This document shows positions 44,803 through 54,374 of a DNA stretch of 64,000 nt, piece by piece. Source of the DNA: Paraburkholderia piptadeniae (GTDB taxonomy: Bacteria > Pseudomonadota > Gammaproteobacteria > Burkholderiales > Burkholderiaceae); NCBI RefSeq assembly GCF_900007165.1, contig NZ_CYGY02000072.1:1-64000 (forward strand). The letters run 5' to 3'. How positions within the stretch are numbered: the first letter of the stretch is position 1; each line of letters starts with the position of its first letter. The position numbers and the translations under genes were made by a program. The notes below the pieces were generated by a model. That model ran no database searches, was not told the origin of the DNA, and saw only the letters and a program-made list of their open reading frames with translations.

Positions 44803-45660
44803 ATGCAGGACAAGCAGACGGTGGCGGCCGACAGCACCGCCGTGCGCGTCGCGTTGTGGCGGGCCATGCATGCGCAGGTCGATGCGCCGCCGCACGTGCT
44901 CGACGACGAGATCGGCTTGCGCCTCGCCGCGCCCGACGAAGGCTGGCGCAACCGTCCCGACATGGACCCGCAGGGCACGCGTGGCTATCGGGCATCGATC
45001 GTCGCCCGCGCGCGTTTCATCGAAGACCTGGTGACGGAAGAGGCGAGCCACGGCGTGTCGCAATACGTCATTCTCGGCGCGGGACTCGATACGTTCGCGC
45101 AGCGCAAGCCGGAGATCGCATCGCGGCTGCGCGTGTTCGAAGTGGATCGTCCGGGCGCCGAGGCGTGGAAGCGCCAGCGCCTGATCGACCTCGGCTACGG
45201 CATACCGCCATGGCTGCGGCTCGTGCCCGTCGACTTCGAAGCGGGCCAGTCGTGGTGGGACTGCCTGTCGGGCGCGGGCTTCGAAGCGGACGCGCCGGCC
45301 GTGGTCGCATCGACGGGCGTGTCGATGTATCTGACGCGCGACGCGAACCTCGCGACGCTGCGTCAGATCGCAAAGCTCGCGCCGGGCTCGACGCTGGCGA
45401 TGACTTTTCTGTTGCCGCTCGAACTCATCGACGCCGCCGAACGCGCGCAACATCAGGCCGTCTATGAACGGGCGCGCGCGGCGGGAACGCCGTTCGTCAG
45501 CTTCTTCAGCCCCGACGAGATGATGGCGCTGGCGCGCGAAGCGGGTTTCAGCCGGGCCCGGCATGTATCGACGGCCGACCTGACCGAACGCTATTTCTCG
45601 CATCGATCCGATGGCCTGCGGCCGGCCACTGGCGAGGCGTTTCTCGTCGCGAGCACCTGA
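44803..45660 (+). CDS. Class I SAM-dependent methyltransferase, LCM-like family
   Basis: The 285-residue protein belongs to the leucine-carboxyl-methyltransferase-like group. It has RARFIEDLV, QYVILGAGLDTFAQRKPEIA (SAM-binding), RVFEVDRPGAEAWKRQRL, FEAGQSWWDCL and STGVSMYLTRDANLATL. The substrate is unknown; members occur in secondary metabolism and as orphan enzymes. The start is the ATG of MQDKQTV; a long upstream extension is in frame but Arg/Cys-rich. It is divergent from the adaptor gene. Confidence 0.88.
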   Translation: MQDKQTVAADSTAVRVALWRAMHAQVDAPPHVLDDEIGLRLAAPDEGWRNRPDMDPQGTRGYRASIVARARFIEDLVTEEASHGVSQYVILGAGLDTFAQRKPEIASRLRVFEVDRPGAEAWKRQRLIDLGYGIPPWLRLVPVDFEAGQSWWDCLSGAGFEADAPAVVASTGVSMYLTRDANLATLRQIAKLAPGSTLAMTFLLPLELIDAAERAQHQAVYERARAAGTPFVSFFSPDEMMALAREAGFSRARHVSTADLTERYFSHRSDGLRPATGEAFLVAST

Positions 45661-45674
45661 GACCCGTCACCACA

Positions 45675-45752
45675 CCCGCGACGCCCGCGACGCGTTCGAT
45701 GCGTTCGATGCGCATTGCCGGTTGAACCCGCGGTTGAACCCGCGGTTGAACC
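45675..45752 (+). repeat. Three adjacent short tandem-repeat arrays upstream of SulP gene
   Basis: In 78 bases there are CCCGCGACG x2 (45675-45692), GCGTTCGAT x2 (45692-45709) and a 12-bp unit GGTTGAACCCGC repeated 2.75 times (45720-45752). They end 21 bases before the SulP ATG, so they fall in its 5' UTR or promoter. Repeat-number change by slippage could alter expression. Confidence 0.75.
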
Positions 45753-45773
45753 TATAACAACAAGGTGTCGAGC

Positions 45774-47492
45774 ATGCGCGATACAACTGAAAGTCCCGCA
45801 CGCCTGAGCGTGTTGAAAGGCCTGCTTCCCATCGACCGTACGCGGGCCTTGCGCGATGTGTTCGCGGGCATATCGCTCGCGTCGATGGACATCCCCCAGG
45901 TGCTCGGCTACGCACGCATCGCGGGGATGCCCGCCGTGACGGGGCTGTATACCGTCTTTGTGCCGCTCGTCGCGTTTGCGTTCTTCGGCGCGTCGCGTCA
46001 CCTCGTGGTGGCGGCCGACTCGGCGACGGCGACGATCTTCGCGAGCCGCGCGTCGGCGCTTGCGCCGATGGGCAGCGCCGAATACGTGGCGCTGGCGGGC
46101 ATGGTCGCGCTGCTCACCGCGGCGCTGCTGCTGCTCGCGCGCATCTTCAAGCTCGGCTTTCTCGCCGATTTCCTGTCGCGCACGGTGCTGGTCGGCTTTC
46201 TGACGGGCGTCGGCATTCAGGTGTCGATTGCGATGCTCGGCGACATGTTCGGCATGACGGTGCCCTACCCGTCGTCGCGAAGTCTCGCGCAGTTCGCGTA
46301 CGTGGTCGGCCATCTCGCTGGCGCGCATCTGCCGACGCTGGCGCTCACGGCGCTGGTGGTGGTAGCCATCCTCGGCTCGAAGGCGCTGTCGCCGCGCCTG
46401 CCGATACCGCTCGTCGTCGTGGTCGGCAGCATCGCGGCAAGCGGGACGTTCGACTTCGCATCCCATGGCATTTCCGTGCTGGGCCCGCTTGCGGGCGGCC
46501 TGCCGCCGCTGCGGTTTCCGGATGTCACGTGGCAGCAGTTTCTCGATCTCGTGCCCGTCGCGGCATCGTGCTTCGTGATGATCATCGCGCAAAGCGCCGC
46601 AGCGGCGCGCGTGTTCGCGCAGCAGTATCACGAAGACGTCGACACGAACGCCGACATCCTCGGGCTGGCCGCCGCGAATGCGGCCGCCGCGTTCAGCGGC
46701 ACGTTCGTCGTCAACGGCAGCCCGACGCAGACCGCCATGGCCGAACGCGCCGGCACGCGCAGCCAGCTCGGGCAGCTCGTGTTCGCCGCCGTGGTGGTCG
46801 TCGTGTTGCTGTTCCTGAGCACATGGCTGCAATATCTGCCGCACTGCGTGCTGGCGGGCATCGTGTTCACGATCGCGATCGGAATGATCAACGTGCAAAG
46901 CCTGAAGGCGATCCGCAGCGAGAGCCCCGGCGAGTTCACGCTGGCGCTCGTCACGGCGGCCGCCGTCGTGATGGTGGGCGTCGAGCACGGCATACTGCTC
47001 GCGGTCGCGCTGTCGCTGATGCGGCACGTGCGGCACAGCTACCATCCGCATACGATGGTGCTGGAGCCCGCGCCCTCGACGGGACGCTGGCTGTCCGTGC
47101 CCGCGCAGCCGGGGACCATGACGGCGCCGGGGCTCATCGTGTATCGCTTCGGCGCGGATCTGTTCTTCGCGAACGATCACTTCTTCACAGCGGAAGTCTC
47201 GCGGCTGATCGACGCGGCGCCGGGTCCGCTGCGCTGGTTCGTCGTCGATGCGGGCGCGATCACCGATCTCGACTACTCCGCCGCGCGCACGGTGAACGAT
47301 CTGATCGACAACTTGCACGAGCGGAAAATCGGCGTGCTGTTCGGACGGGTGAACCGCTATCTGCGCTCCGATATGGACCGCCACGGCATCACGCAGACGA
47401 TCGGCGATTCGAACATCTTCGAAACGCTGCACGAGGCGCTCTCGGCGGCGGGCGTAACGAATCCGTCGGCGCACGAGCCCGGCACGCTGTAA
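45774..47492 (+). CDS. SulP family anion transporter with STAS domain
   Basis: The 572-residue membrane protein has about twelve to fourteen helices. It starts with the SulP repeat region (LRDVFAGISLASMDIPQVLG, YARIAGMPAVTGLYTVFVPL) and continues with ADSATATIFAS, the STRAD-like FVVNGSPTQTAMAERAG, and a C-terminal cytoplasmic STAS domain (residues about 440-560, GLIVYRFGADLFFANDHFF; VVDAGAITDLDYSAARTVND). SulP carriers move sulfate, bicarbonate or dicarboxylates; the substrate cannot be read. ATG 45774 is chosen, with GTG 45765 also in frame. A decayed relative is at 8641-9163. Confidence 0.93.
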   Translation: MRDTTESPARLSVLKGLLPIDRTRALRDVFAGISLASMDIPQVLGYARIAGMPAVTGLYTVFVPLVAFAFFGASRHLVVAADSATATIFASRASALAPMGSAEYVALAGMVALLTAALLLLARIFKLGFLADFLSRTVLVGFLTGVGIQVSIAMLGDMFGMTVPYPSSRSLAQFAYVVGHLAGAHLPTLALTALVVVAILGSKALSPRLPIPLVVVVGSIAASGTFDFASHGISVLGPLAGGLPPLRFPDVTWQQFLDLVPVAASCFVMIIAQSAAAARVFAQQYHEDVDTNADILGLAAANAAAAFSGTFVVNGSPTQTAMAERAGTRSQLGQLVFAAVVVVVLLFLSTWLQYLPHCVLAGIVFTIAIGMINVQSLKAIRSESPGEFTLALVTAAAVVMVGVEHGILLAVALSLMRHVRHSYHPHTMVLEPAPSTGRWLSVPAQPGTMTAPGLIVYRFGADLFFANDHFFTAEVSRLIDAAPGPLRWFVVDAGAITDLDYSAARTVNDLIDNLHERKIGVLFGRVNRYLRSDMDRHGITQTIGDSNIFETLHEALSAAGVTNPSAHEPGTL

Positions 47493-47580
47493 GGGTTGCG
47501 CCGCGCGGATATGCGCCCGCAGAAAAGTACGACATGCCGTGCCATACTTGCGCACTGTCCTCTTCATACAACTCAACGCG

Positions 47581-48573
47581 ATGACCGCCCCTTCCGCTTC
47601 CATCGGCTTCAACCTGAATCCGCTCGACCGCCGCTCCGACAAGCGCGACGACGACGCCTTCATCGAACGCCTGCGCAGCGATCCCGCCGCGCGCTTTTTC
47701 GTCTTCGATGGCGACGTCCCGTTGCTCAAGCGCGGCGACGAGCAGGATGCGTGGTTCCTCGCCCGTGAAGCGGCTGCATTCGGCGAGCCGCTGCAAAGCG
47801 TGTTTCTGGGGCAGCACGTCGACGGCAGCGGCCGCTTCGCGCTCGGCTTCACGCTCGGCCTCGAACCGGGCGAAGGGCAGACGCATGGCGTGCTGCACGA
47901 GCGCATCGATTTGCGTTCGATCGCGATGCGGGGCCTCGTCGCGCCCGAGGTGGTCGGCATGCTGGGTCAGGCGAAGTCGATGCTCGACTGGCATCGCCGC
48001 CATAGCTTCTGCGCGAACTGCGGCGCGGCCAGCCGCCCGGCGGCGGCAGGCTGGCAGCGTGCGTGCGATGCGTGCGGCACGCGTCACTTTCCGCGCGTCG
48101 ATCCCGTCGTGATCATGCTGGCGATCGACGGCGAGCGGTGCCTGCTCGGACGCCAGCGCCAGTTTGCGCCAGGCATGTACTCGGCGCTCGCGGGTTTCGT
48201 CGAGCCGGGCGAGACCGTCGAAGATGCCGTGCGCCGCGAAGTGCTGGAAGAAGCGCGCGTGACGTGCGCGCAGGTCGTCTACTTCGCGTCGCAGCCGTGG
48301 CCGTTTCCTTCGTCGATGATGATCGGCTGCTTCGCGCGGGCTGCCGACACGCAGATCGTCGTCGACGAGGCGGAGCTCGAAGACGCACGCTGGTTCACGC
48401 GCGCGGAAGTCGCCGCGATGCTCGCGGGCACGCATGCGAACGGACTGTCCGCGCCGAAGCCGTTTGCGATCGCGCATCATCTGCTGCGGGCCTACGTCGA
48501 GCATGGCGAGGCGGTGTTGCACGGCAATGACGATCAAACGATGGCGCCGTCCGGGGTCTCGTCACAATTCTGA
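47581..48573 (+). CDS. nudC: NAD+/NADH pyrophosphatase (RNA deNADding), Nudix
   Basis: The 330-residue Nudix hydrolase cleaves NAD(H) and removes NAD caps from RNA. It has an N-terminal substrate-binding domain and a four-Cys zinc ribbon (FCANCGAA...ACDACGTRHFPR). The Nudix box GFVEPGETVEDAVRREVLEE is followed by SQPWPFPSSMMIG, the QPWPFPxS motif specific to NudC. MTAPSAS is taken as the start. It follows the SulP gene by 88 bases in the same direction. Confidence 0.94.
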   Translation: MTAPSASIGFNLNPLDRRSDKRDDDAFIERLRSDPAARFFVFDGDVPLLKRGDEQDAWFLAREAAAFGEPLQSVFLGQHVDGSGRFALGFTLGLEPGEGQTHGVLHERIDLRSIAMRGLVAPEVVGMLGQAKSMLDWHRRHSFCANCGAASRPAAAGWQRACDACGTRHFPRVDPVVIMLAIDGERCLLGRQRQFAPGMYSALAGFVEPGETVEDAVRREVLEEARVTCAQVVYFASQPWPFPSSMMIGCFARAADTQIVVDEAELEDARWFTRAEVAAMLAGTHANGLSAPKPFAIAHHLLRAYVEHGEAVLHGNDDQTMAPSGVSSQF

Positions 48574-48609
48574 GCGCCGCGCGCTCGCAAGCGAGACGGG
48601 CATCCCGCT

Positions 48610-49122
48610 TCAGTCGATGACGGCCACGACGTTGACCGTCCCTTGCCGGGCCATCTTCGCGTAGGGACACAGGCGCTCGGCATTGCGCACCATCTCTTCC
48701 GCGACGGCCCGCTCGATACCCGGCATCCGCACGCGGACATCGATCACCAATGCGTAGCCGCCGTCCATCGGATCGCGACCGAACGCAACCTGCACCTCGA
48801 CGACCGTATCGTCGAGTTCCATATTCGCGCGCTTTCCGAGCAGATTCAGGGCGCCATGGAAGCAGGCGGCAAAGCCCGCCGCGAACAGTTGCTCGGGATT
48901 CGTTCCGTTGCCGGGGCCGCCGAGTTCCGTCGGCAGCCGCAGATCCACGACGAGATTCCCGTCATCCGAACGGGCCACGCCGGATGCGCGGCCGTGTCCC
49001 GTCTCGCCGCCGGAAACCGTCACGGTCGTCGTGTACAACGGAGCGAAATCCCGGCCCCGATACCGGTCGAGCAGCGAAAGCGGAGGGGCTTGCAGTCCCT
49101 CGTTGTCTTTTTCGTTGTGCAT
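48610..49122 (-). CDS. Ohr/OsmC family peroxiredoxin
   Basis: The 170-residue thiol peroxidase acts on organic hydroperoxides. The two reactive Cys are in GFAACFHGAL and RLCPYAKM, the Ohr arrangement. LPTELGGPGNGTNPEQLFAA is the family core. It is about 30 residues longer at the N-terminus than typical Ohr, with a charged leader MHNEKDNEGLQ; AGGGGG upstream supports this start. No ohrR is adjacent; the nearest regulator is a divergent LysR-type gene. Confidence 0.9.
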   Translation of the reverse strand: MHNEKDNEGLQAPPLSLLDRYRGRDFAPLYTTTVTVSGGETGHGRASGVARSDDGNLVVDLRLPTELGGPGNGTNPEQLFAAGFAACFHGALNLLGKRANMELDDTVVEVQVAFGRDPMDGGYALVIDVRVRMPGIERAVAEEMVRNAERLCPYAKMARQGTVNVVAVID

Positions 49123-49567
49123 GTTGCCCCCTGACCCGGCGACGAGCGTTCCGATTCTCTGCGGGCAAGCGTACCGGATTGCCTTCTGCTCCCGTATCGT
49201 CGAATCCGCCCGCCTTCGTCGATTTGCGCCGAACGAACGATCGTAAAGCCGGTGCCGGCATTCCAGATGATTTTGGCCCGGACGCATCCGCCTCGGAACG
49301 TGTGTACGGGCGGCGCAACCTACATGCTAGGCGAGCGCGCACCACGGCGGTAGAGCCATCCAGGGCCTCACGGTGTTTCCCGTCCTGCGTCAATCGAAAA
49401 GTCGGCCGCCAGAACGCTATACCGCATCCCTTCACCGTGTCCTACACTACGAAAGCCAGCCGAAAGCCTCGCCAAAAGTTCTGCGGCTGCACAAAAACTC
49501 CCGATGCTCAAGTACAGACAGGCACCCCGGGACGGCTCAGTGAAGGTGCCCATAGTCGGAGCCCTCA
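49123..49567. other. Divergent Ohr/LysR intergenic region
   Basis: These 445 bases contain no convincing gene. It should hold the ohr-type promoter and the LysR promoter. LysR regulators usually bind such divergent regions (T-N11-A motifs), and several loose matches exist but none stands out. Confidence 0.35.
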
Positions 49568-50596
49568 ATGGATCAACCGGATATACCGCAGCATGGTTTT
49601 CGCGTTGGCCTGCCCAATCCCGCTGACGCCTTGTCGACCTGTTTCGCTACGAGCTACGCGGGCATCATCTCGTTCATGGCCGTCGCCACGGAAGGAAGCT
49701 TCGCCAGGGCGGGCGAGCGACTCGGGATCGGGCGCTCGGCTGTCAGCCGCAATGTCCAGAAGCTCGAAACGCAACTCAGCACGCGCCTCTTTCTGCGGAC
49801 GACGCGAACGACCCATCTGACGCGCGAGGGCGAGCGGTTCTTCGAGAACTGCAACCGGGGCGTAACCCATATCGTCGAGGCGATGAACGACATGCTGGAT
49901 CTTCGCCACGGCCCGCCGCGCGGCTTGCTTCGCATCAGCTCCACAGTCGGATTCGGACGCAAGGTGGTTGCGCCGCTGCTTTCCACGTTCACCGAAGCCT
50001 ATCCGGATATCGCAGTCGATCTGCTTCTCGATGACCGCCCTACGGATTTCGCCGCCGAGCAGATCGATGTCGCGTTTCGCGACGGACGCATCGAGGACTC
50101 GAGCATCATCGCGAAACAGTTGATTCCGATGCAGATGGTGCTCTGCGCGTCCCCCCTCTACGCCGAAAGACGAGGGTTGCCGTCGACACTCGAAGAACTG
50201 GGCCAGCATGAGTGCATCAACTTCCGCTTCTCCAGCGGGCGCGTGTTCGAATGGGAATTCAAGGTCGACGGCCATATGCGAAAGTTTCTGCCGACGGCGA
50301 GGCTGACTTTCAATGACGCGGACCTCGTATTGCGCGCAGTCCTCGACGGACATGGCATCGCGCAAATGCCCGGCTACCAGATATGCGATCACATCGCGCG
50401 CCACGAACTCGTGATGGCTTTGAAGCGGCATGTGCCGGACGACCGCGGCCACTACATCTGCTACCTCTGTCGACAGCACCTGCCGTCTCGCATTCGCGTA
50501 TTCGTCGATTTCATGACCGAGCAGATCCGGGCGCTCAATCTGCTTTGCTTCGAAGATTTTTATACGGAATGTCCTGAGCGCGAGCATCAGGCGTGA
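49568..50596 (+). CDS. LysR-family transcriptional regulator
   Basis: The 342-residue regulator is longer than usual because of about 28 extra N-terminal residues. The HTH is at about residues 33-90 (ISFMAVATEGSFARAGERLG, GRSAVSRNVQKLETQLSTRL, FLRTTRTTHLT). The effector domain follows (GLLRISSTVGFGRKVVAPLL, VAFRDGRIEDSSIIAKQL). Its divergent neighbour is the Ohr-type gene, a possible target. An internal start nearer the HTH cannot be excluded. Confidence 0.9.
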   Translation: MDQPDIPQHGFRVGLPNPADALSTCFATSYAGIISFMAVATEGSFARAGERLGIGRSAVSRNVQKLETQLSTRLFLRTTRTTHLTREGERFFENCNRGVTHIVEAMNDMLDLRHGPPRGLLRISSTVGFGRKVVAPLLSTFTEAYPDIAVDLLLDDRPTDFAAEQIDVAFRDGRIEDSSIIAKQLIPMQMVLCASPLYAERRGLPSTLEELGQHECINFRFSSGRVFEWEFKVDGHMRKFLPTARLTFNDADLVLRAVLDGHGIAQMPGYQICDHIARHELVMALKRHVPDDRGHYICYLCRQHLPSRIRVFVDFMTEQIRALNLLCFEDFYTECPEREHQA

Positions 50597-50766
50597 AAGC
50601 CATCCGTGCCATGGCGATAGCCTTCTGCAATTGATGCCGCTACGGAAACGGTGAGTGTAGCGATGTGCCTCTACTGAAGCAGCGACCTGGGGCCTACGAT
50701 TCGCGCATGGTAACGCGGTCGACCGACTCGCTTGACGAGCCGTCGAGGCCGTGAGCGGAGAACATC

Positions 50767-50868
50767 ATGTCTCGTTTCGGACCCGTACTCGTATTCGCCG
50801 GCTGGATCATCCTCACTGCCGTCAATATCGGACTTGCGCTTGCCGTCTCGTTCAGCGGCGCCGTCTGA
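50767..50868 (+). CDS. Tiny single-pass membrane protein
   Basis: A 33-residue ORF starts MSRFGPVLVFAGWIILTAVN and ends in LALAVSFSGAV. The whole central part is one membrane helix. GGAG lies seven bases upstream of the ATG. There is no family assignment. Good ribosome binding and a clear helix make it a credible small protein. Confidence 0.5.
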   Translation: MSRFGPVLVFAGWIILTAVNIGLALAVSFSGAV

Positions 50869-50979
50869 ACGGTTTGTCGACGGGTTATCGATGAATCGTC
50901 GATTTACGGATGAACCACGCGTCGGCCGCAGCGCTGCGCGCTGCAACCGACCGCGATCGTCGTTCCGCGCAAGCACGCG

Positions 50980-51255
50980 CTACTGCGCCGCAGTGAGCTT
51001 CAACCCCGCAGGCCGCAACGGCGGCGGCGCTTCCTGGTGCTCGCGCCGGTCGTCGGACACCTGCTCGATACCTTTCTTCTGCACTTCCTCGCAGAACGCG
51101 ATACGCGAGCGGTAGTAGTCCGCCTGCATCTGCGCGTCGAGGACACGTTGCTCGGCCTGGTAGAGCTCCATGCGTAGATCGTGCAGCGCACGTTCAGCCA
51201 GTCTTTCAGGGGCAGCAGAGTGATGTGACGCCCAGCGGATCAGCCATTGCAGCAT
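50980..51255 (-). CDS. Hypothetical coiled-coil protein
   Basis: The 91-residue protein starts MLQWLIRWASHHSAAPERLA. It is almost entirely helical and highly charged (LRMELYQAEQRVLDAQMQAD, YYRSRIAFCEEVQKKGIEQV), which suggests a coiled coil, and then a Pro-rich tail. GAGGAGGG upstream supports the start; a 13-codon longer version is in frame. The function is unknown. Confidence 0.7.
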   Translation of the reverse strand: MLQWLIRWASHHSAAPERLAERALHDLRMELYQAEQRVLDAQMQADYYRSRIAFCEEVQKKGIEQVSDDRREHQEAPPPLRPAGLKLTAAQ

Positions 51256-51503
51256 CGTGGAGCCCTCCTCTTCGCAGTTGTGCTTATGCGGCATGAAACA
51301 CGCGCGCGCTGTTCCTGTTCACCACGACTCTAGGCTATCAAAAATAAGATAGACCCTTGTGTGTCTTATCGCACGTGTTGCGAAAACGATACCTCGGCAA
51401 ATCCCCCGTTGCGCATTGCTGCGGATTGCGGTGCGCATCGCGCACACTGCCCGGTTCAGCACGCGGCCAGAGGCACAGCCCGCGAGTGGTTCGCACAATC
51501 ATC

Positions 51504-51893
51504 TCAGGCGAGCTTTTCCTTCAGAAAAGCGACCACATACGGCGTCGCGGCAGCCGCGACAGTCGACGCGACGGCCGGGTCGATTCCCATCTTCTGCGCG
51601 AGAGACTCCGCGACGCGGCCAGTCAGGATGCCTTCCCCGCCTTCCTCGACCGACTTGAAAAAACCATCGCCTTTGACGAGGCCGGCCGCGAATGCAGCAA
51701 AGAAGCTCTTGCCCGGATGCTCCCCCATCAGACCGGCGCTCTGCTCTTCGACATGCGCGTGCGCCGTCTCGGCCACCTGACCCAGCATTTGCTGCGCGTC
51801 GTCGGGACTCACGCCCTGGGCCGCGAGAGCCTGCGCGGCCTGATTGCCATGCTCCGACGCAAGAAATTCGGAAACGAGTTGCTGTACGTCCAT
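51504..51893 (-). CDS. DUF937/YidB-like protein
   Basis: The 129-residue Ala/Gly-rich helical protein starts MDVQQLVSEFLASEHGNQAA and ends in DPAVASTVAAAATPYVVAFL. The repeated small helices with Gly turns (QMLGQVAE, GEGILTGRVAESLAQKMGID) resemble DUF937/YidB proteins, cytoplasmic proteins of unknown role. TAGGAGAG upstream sets the start; the frame extends further upstream without a better site. Confidence 0.7.
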   Translation of the reverse strand: MDVQQLVSEFLASEHGNQAAQALAAQGVSPDDAQQMLGQVAETAHAHVEEQSAGLMGEHPGKSFFAAFAAGLVKGDGFFKSVEEGGEGILTGRVAESLAQKMGIDPAVASTVAAAATPYVVAFLKEKLA

Positions 51894-52333
51894 GGAAAGC
51901 TCTCCTACGAAAGTGACGCATTGAGGACGGGTGATGGAACCGACGTGACAATTCGCTGACGCTTTGCAAGGCGATGTCACGGCTGCCGACGAGGGGATGT
52001 CGGGGACACTCAGACTAGCCCATTTCAGGGGATGACGAAAGCCGTTGTCGCGACACATGCGCGACATCACACGGCCATCAAACGCACATGCGCAGTTGAA
52101 CGACGGTCATACGCATCGGCATTCGAAAGATGCGCAATGCCATTCGACGCGTTCGGCTTTCGGGCTTCGAACGCACATTGTGCTCACACGTGTCCTACAC
52201 GGTGCACGTGGCTGGACTTCAGAGCCGTACTACAGACTTCTAACGGATTCACGCTCACAATCCCGGTCGCAGCAACCGGTAATTCAGTATGACGAAGTAA
52301 ATTTCTATCCCAATCGGAAAGGAACAAAAAATC
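51894..52333. other. Upstream region of the beta-helix lipoprotein
   Basis: These 440 bases have lower GC than average and no credible gene. The last 80 bases are AT-rich (CGAAGTAAATTTCTATCCC, GGAACAAAAAATCATG) and contain AAAGGA in front of the lipoprotein ATG. Promoters for both flanking genes are expected here. Confidence 0.4.
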
Positions 52334-54235
52334 ATGATACTTGAATCGTGTTGTCGTAGAACCGGCATGGCGGCCGTTGTCGCGGTCGCAATGGTTTTCA
52401 GTCTCGCCGGATGCGGAGGCGATAGCGGCGCAGACATCGCCGATGCCGCCAGCGCCGCAACGGCGAAGAGTGCGGCATTGGCGGCGGTTTCCAGTTCGGC
52501 TCCCGATCCCGAACCGCTCATCGACATGACGGGCGTACGCAATACAGGCGCGGGCTCTGCGCGCATCGGAACGGCCGCCTATGCGGTGCCTTCAGGCGCC
52601 GTCATCTATGTTTCGCCGAACGGATCGGACACGGCGGCGGGCACGCTTGCGGCACCTCTTGCCACGATACAGCAGGCGATCACCAAAGCTTCTGCGGGCG
52701 CAACGATCGTGCTGCGCGAAGGCTCGTATCACGAACACATCACGACGAACAGACAGGTAACGATACAGGCCTATCCGCGCGAAACGGTATGGCTCGAAGG
52801 CAGTTCCGTTGTGAGCGCCTGGATGCGTACCACTTCGGCATCGAAGTACGTATGGGCTGCGAGTTGGAATCACGTGTTCCGGCACGATCCGACTTTCACT
52901 GTTGGCGCAGCCGATGGTACGGGCAGCAACCAGTTCGTGAACGCGAACTATCCGATGGCCGCGCATCCCGACCAGGTTTGGGTCGACGGCGTGACACAGA
53001 CTCAGGTTGCATCACTCGGCCAGGTGACGCCCGGCAGCTTTTTCTACGACGAGACCGGCGCGAAGCTATATCTCGGAGCCGACCCGACGGGACATGTAGT
53101 GCGCGCCAGCGATGTCCAGGTCGCCATCACCGACAACAGCACGGGCAGCACGTTCCAGGGTTTCGGTGTGAGGCGCTATGCGCCGTCCGTTCCGAATATG
53201 GGCGCTGTCCAGCTTCTGGGCTCAGGTGTGACTTTCAGGAATGTCGCGGTCCTCGACAACGCGACGACAGGACTGTTCATCGGCAATGCGAACGCGACGG
53301 TGCAGAACGTGACCGTTGCACGTAACGGCCTGCTGGGCGTCGGCGGAAACCGCACCGATGGACTGCGCATGCAGGGATTGCTCGCCGTGGCAAACAATCA
53401 GGAGCACTTCAACATGTCGCCCGTCGCGGCCGGCTTCAAGACATCGCATTCCCGCAATGTGACTGTGAGCGACAGCGTCTTCCTGAGAAATCTCAGTACA
53501 GGCTTGTGGTTCGATGAATCGTCGTACGACATCAAGATATTGAACAACGACTCGATCGGCAACGCCGGGCATGGCCTCGATACGGAGATCTCGGACAAGG
53601 CGCAGTTCGTCAACAACCTGGTGGTCTCGAATGGCGGGAGCGGCATCAAGGTCATCAACACGAGTGACGTCGATATCTGGAACAACACGCTCGCGAAGAA
53701 CAGCACGACTACGAGCGAGCGCAATCTCAACATCGTGATGGATACCCGACGCTGGGCCACGGCAACATCATCCAGCCAGAAGGATTTGCGTCAGGGCGTG
53801 GCAACGCCGCCTGACATGACGTGGATCACAGGGCCGACCAATGTCCACAACAACGTCATCACCGGCGGCTCCGGCAACTGCCTGATGTGTGTCGAGGACT
53901 ACTCGTTTCAGTACACGGCCGCGCAACTCAAGACCACCACCGACAACAACGTCTATCAGCGGTCGTCGGTCAACACGCCGACCTGGGTCGCCGTATGGTC
54001 GCGTGGGCAGATCAAAAATCCTGCCGTCTACACGACCTTGCGTGCGTTCGCCAGCGATACCGGCCAGGAAATGCATGGCTACTTCCTCGACGGACCGGCT
54101 GCACTCGATGCGAGCTACAGGCTGACACCCGCGGTGAGTTCGGCGGTCAACACCGTTTCCGCGCCGCTTCCACCTGACATCGCCATGCTGATTCAGAAGC
54201 CGGCAGGAATACGCGCACTTGGCGTCTGGTGGTAG
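52334..54235 (+). CDS. Right-handed beta-helix lipoprotein (DUF1565/pectate-lyase-like fold)
   Basis: The 633-residue precursor has a lipoprotein signal ending in SLAGC. A Ser/Ala-rich linker follows, and then a DUF1565-type opening (YVSPNGSDTAAGTLAAPLAT, IQQAITKASAGATIVLREGS). A long parallel beta-helix contains repeated N-rich turns (VTFRNVAVLDNATTGLFIGN; VSDSVFLRNLSTGLWFDESS; AQFVNNLVVSNGGSGIKVIN; IWNNTLAKN). Such folds bind or cleave polysaccharides, as in pectate or alginate lyases and epimerases. No catalytic residues can be assigned. Base composition is lower in GC than its neighbours, which is compatible with transfer. Confidence 0.85.
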   Translation: MILESCCRRTGMAAVVAVAMVFSLAGCGGDSGADIADAASAATAKSAALAAVSSSAPDPEPLIDMTGVRNTGAGSARIGTAAYAVPSGAVIYVSPNGSDTAAGTLAAPLATIQQAITKASAGATIVLREGSYHEHITTNRQVTIQAYPRETVWLEGSSVVSAWMRTTSASKYVWAASWNHVFRHDPTFTVGAADGTGSNQFVNANYPMAAHPDQVWVDGVTQTQVASLGQVTPGSFFYDETGAKLYLGADPTGHVVRASDVQVAITDNSTGSTFQGFGVRRYAPSVPNMGAVQLLGSGVTFRNVAVLDNATTGLFIGNANATVQNVTVARNGLLGVGGNRTDGLRMQGLLAVANNQEHFNMSPVAAGFKTSHSRNVTVSDSVFLRNLSTGLWFDESSYDIKILNNDSIGNAGHGLDTEISDKAQFVNNLVVSNGGSGIKVINTSDVDIWNNTLAKNSTTTSERNLNIVMDTRRWATATSSSQKDLRQGVATPPDMTWITGPTNVHNNVITGGSGNCLMCVEDYSFQYTAAQLKTTTDNNVYQRSSVNTPTWVAVWSRGQIKNPAVYTTLRAFASDTGQEMHGYFLDGPAALDASYRLTPAVSSAVNTVSAPLPPDIAMLIQKPAGIRALGVWW

Positions 54236-54374
54236 CCGATTCCATTGGCGTCGGTCCGGCACAGACACACTGCCGTGTGTGCGTCGGACCGACGGCGGTT
54301 ATAAGAGCATTGCGCGATCGAGCCGATCACGCACGCCACAAGACTTAATCACAAGCACAAGCAGCACGAAACGA

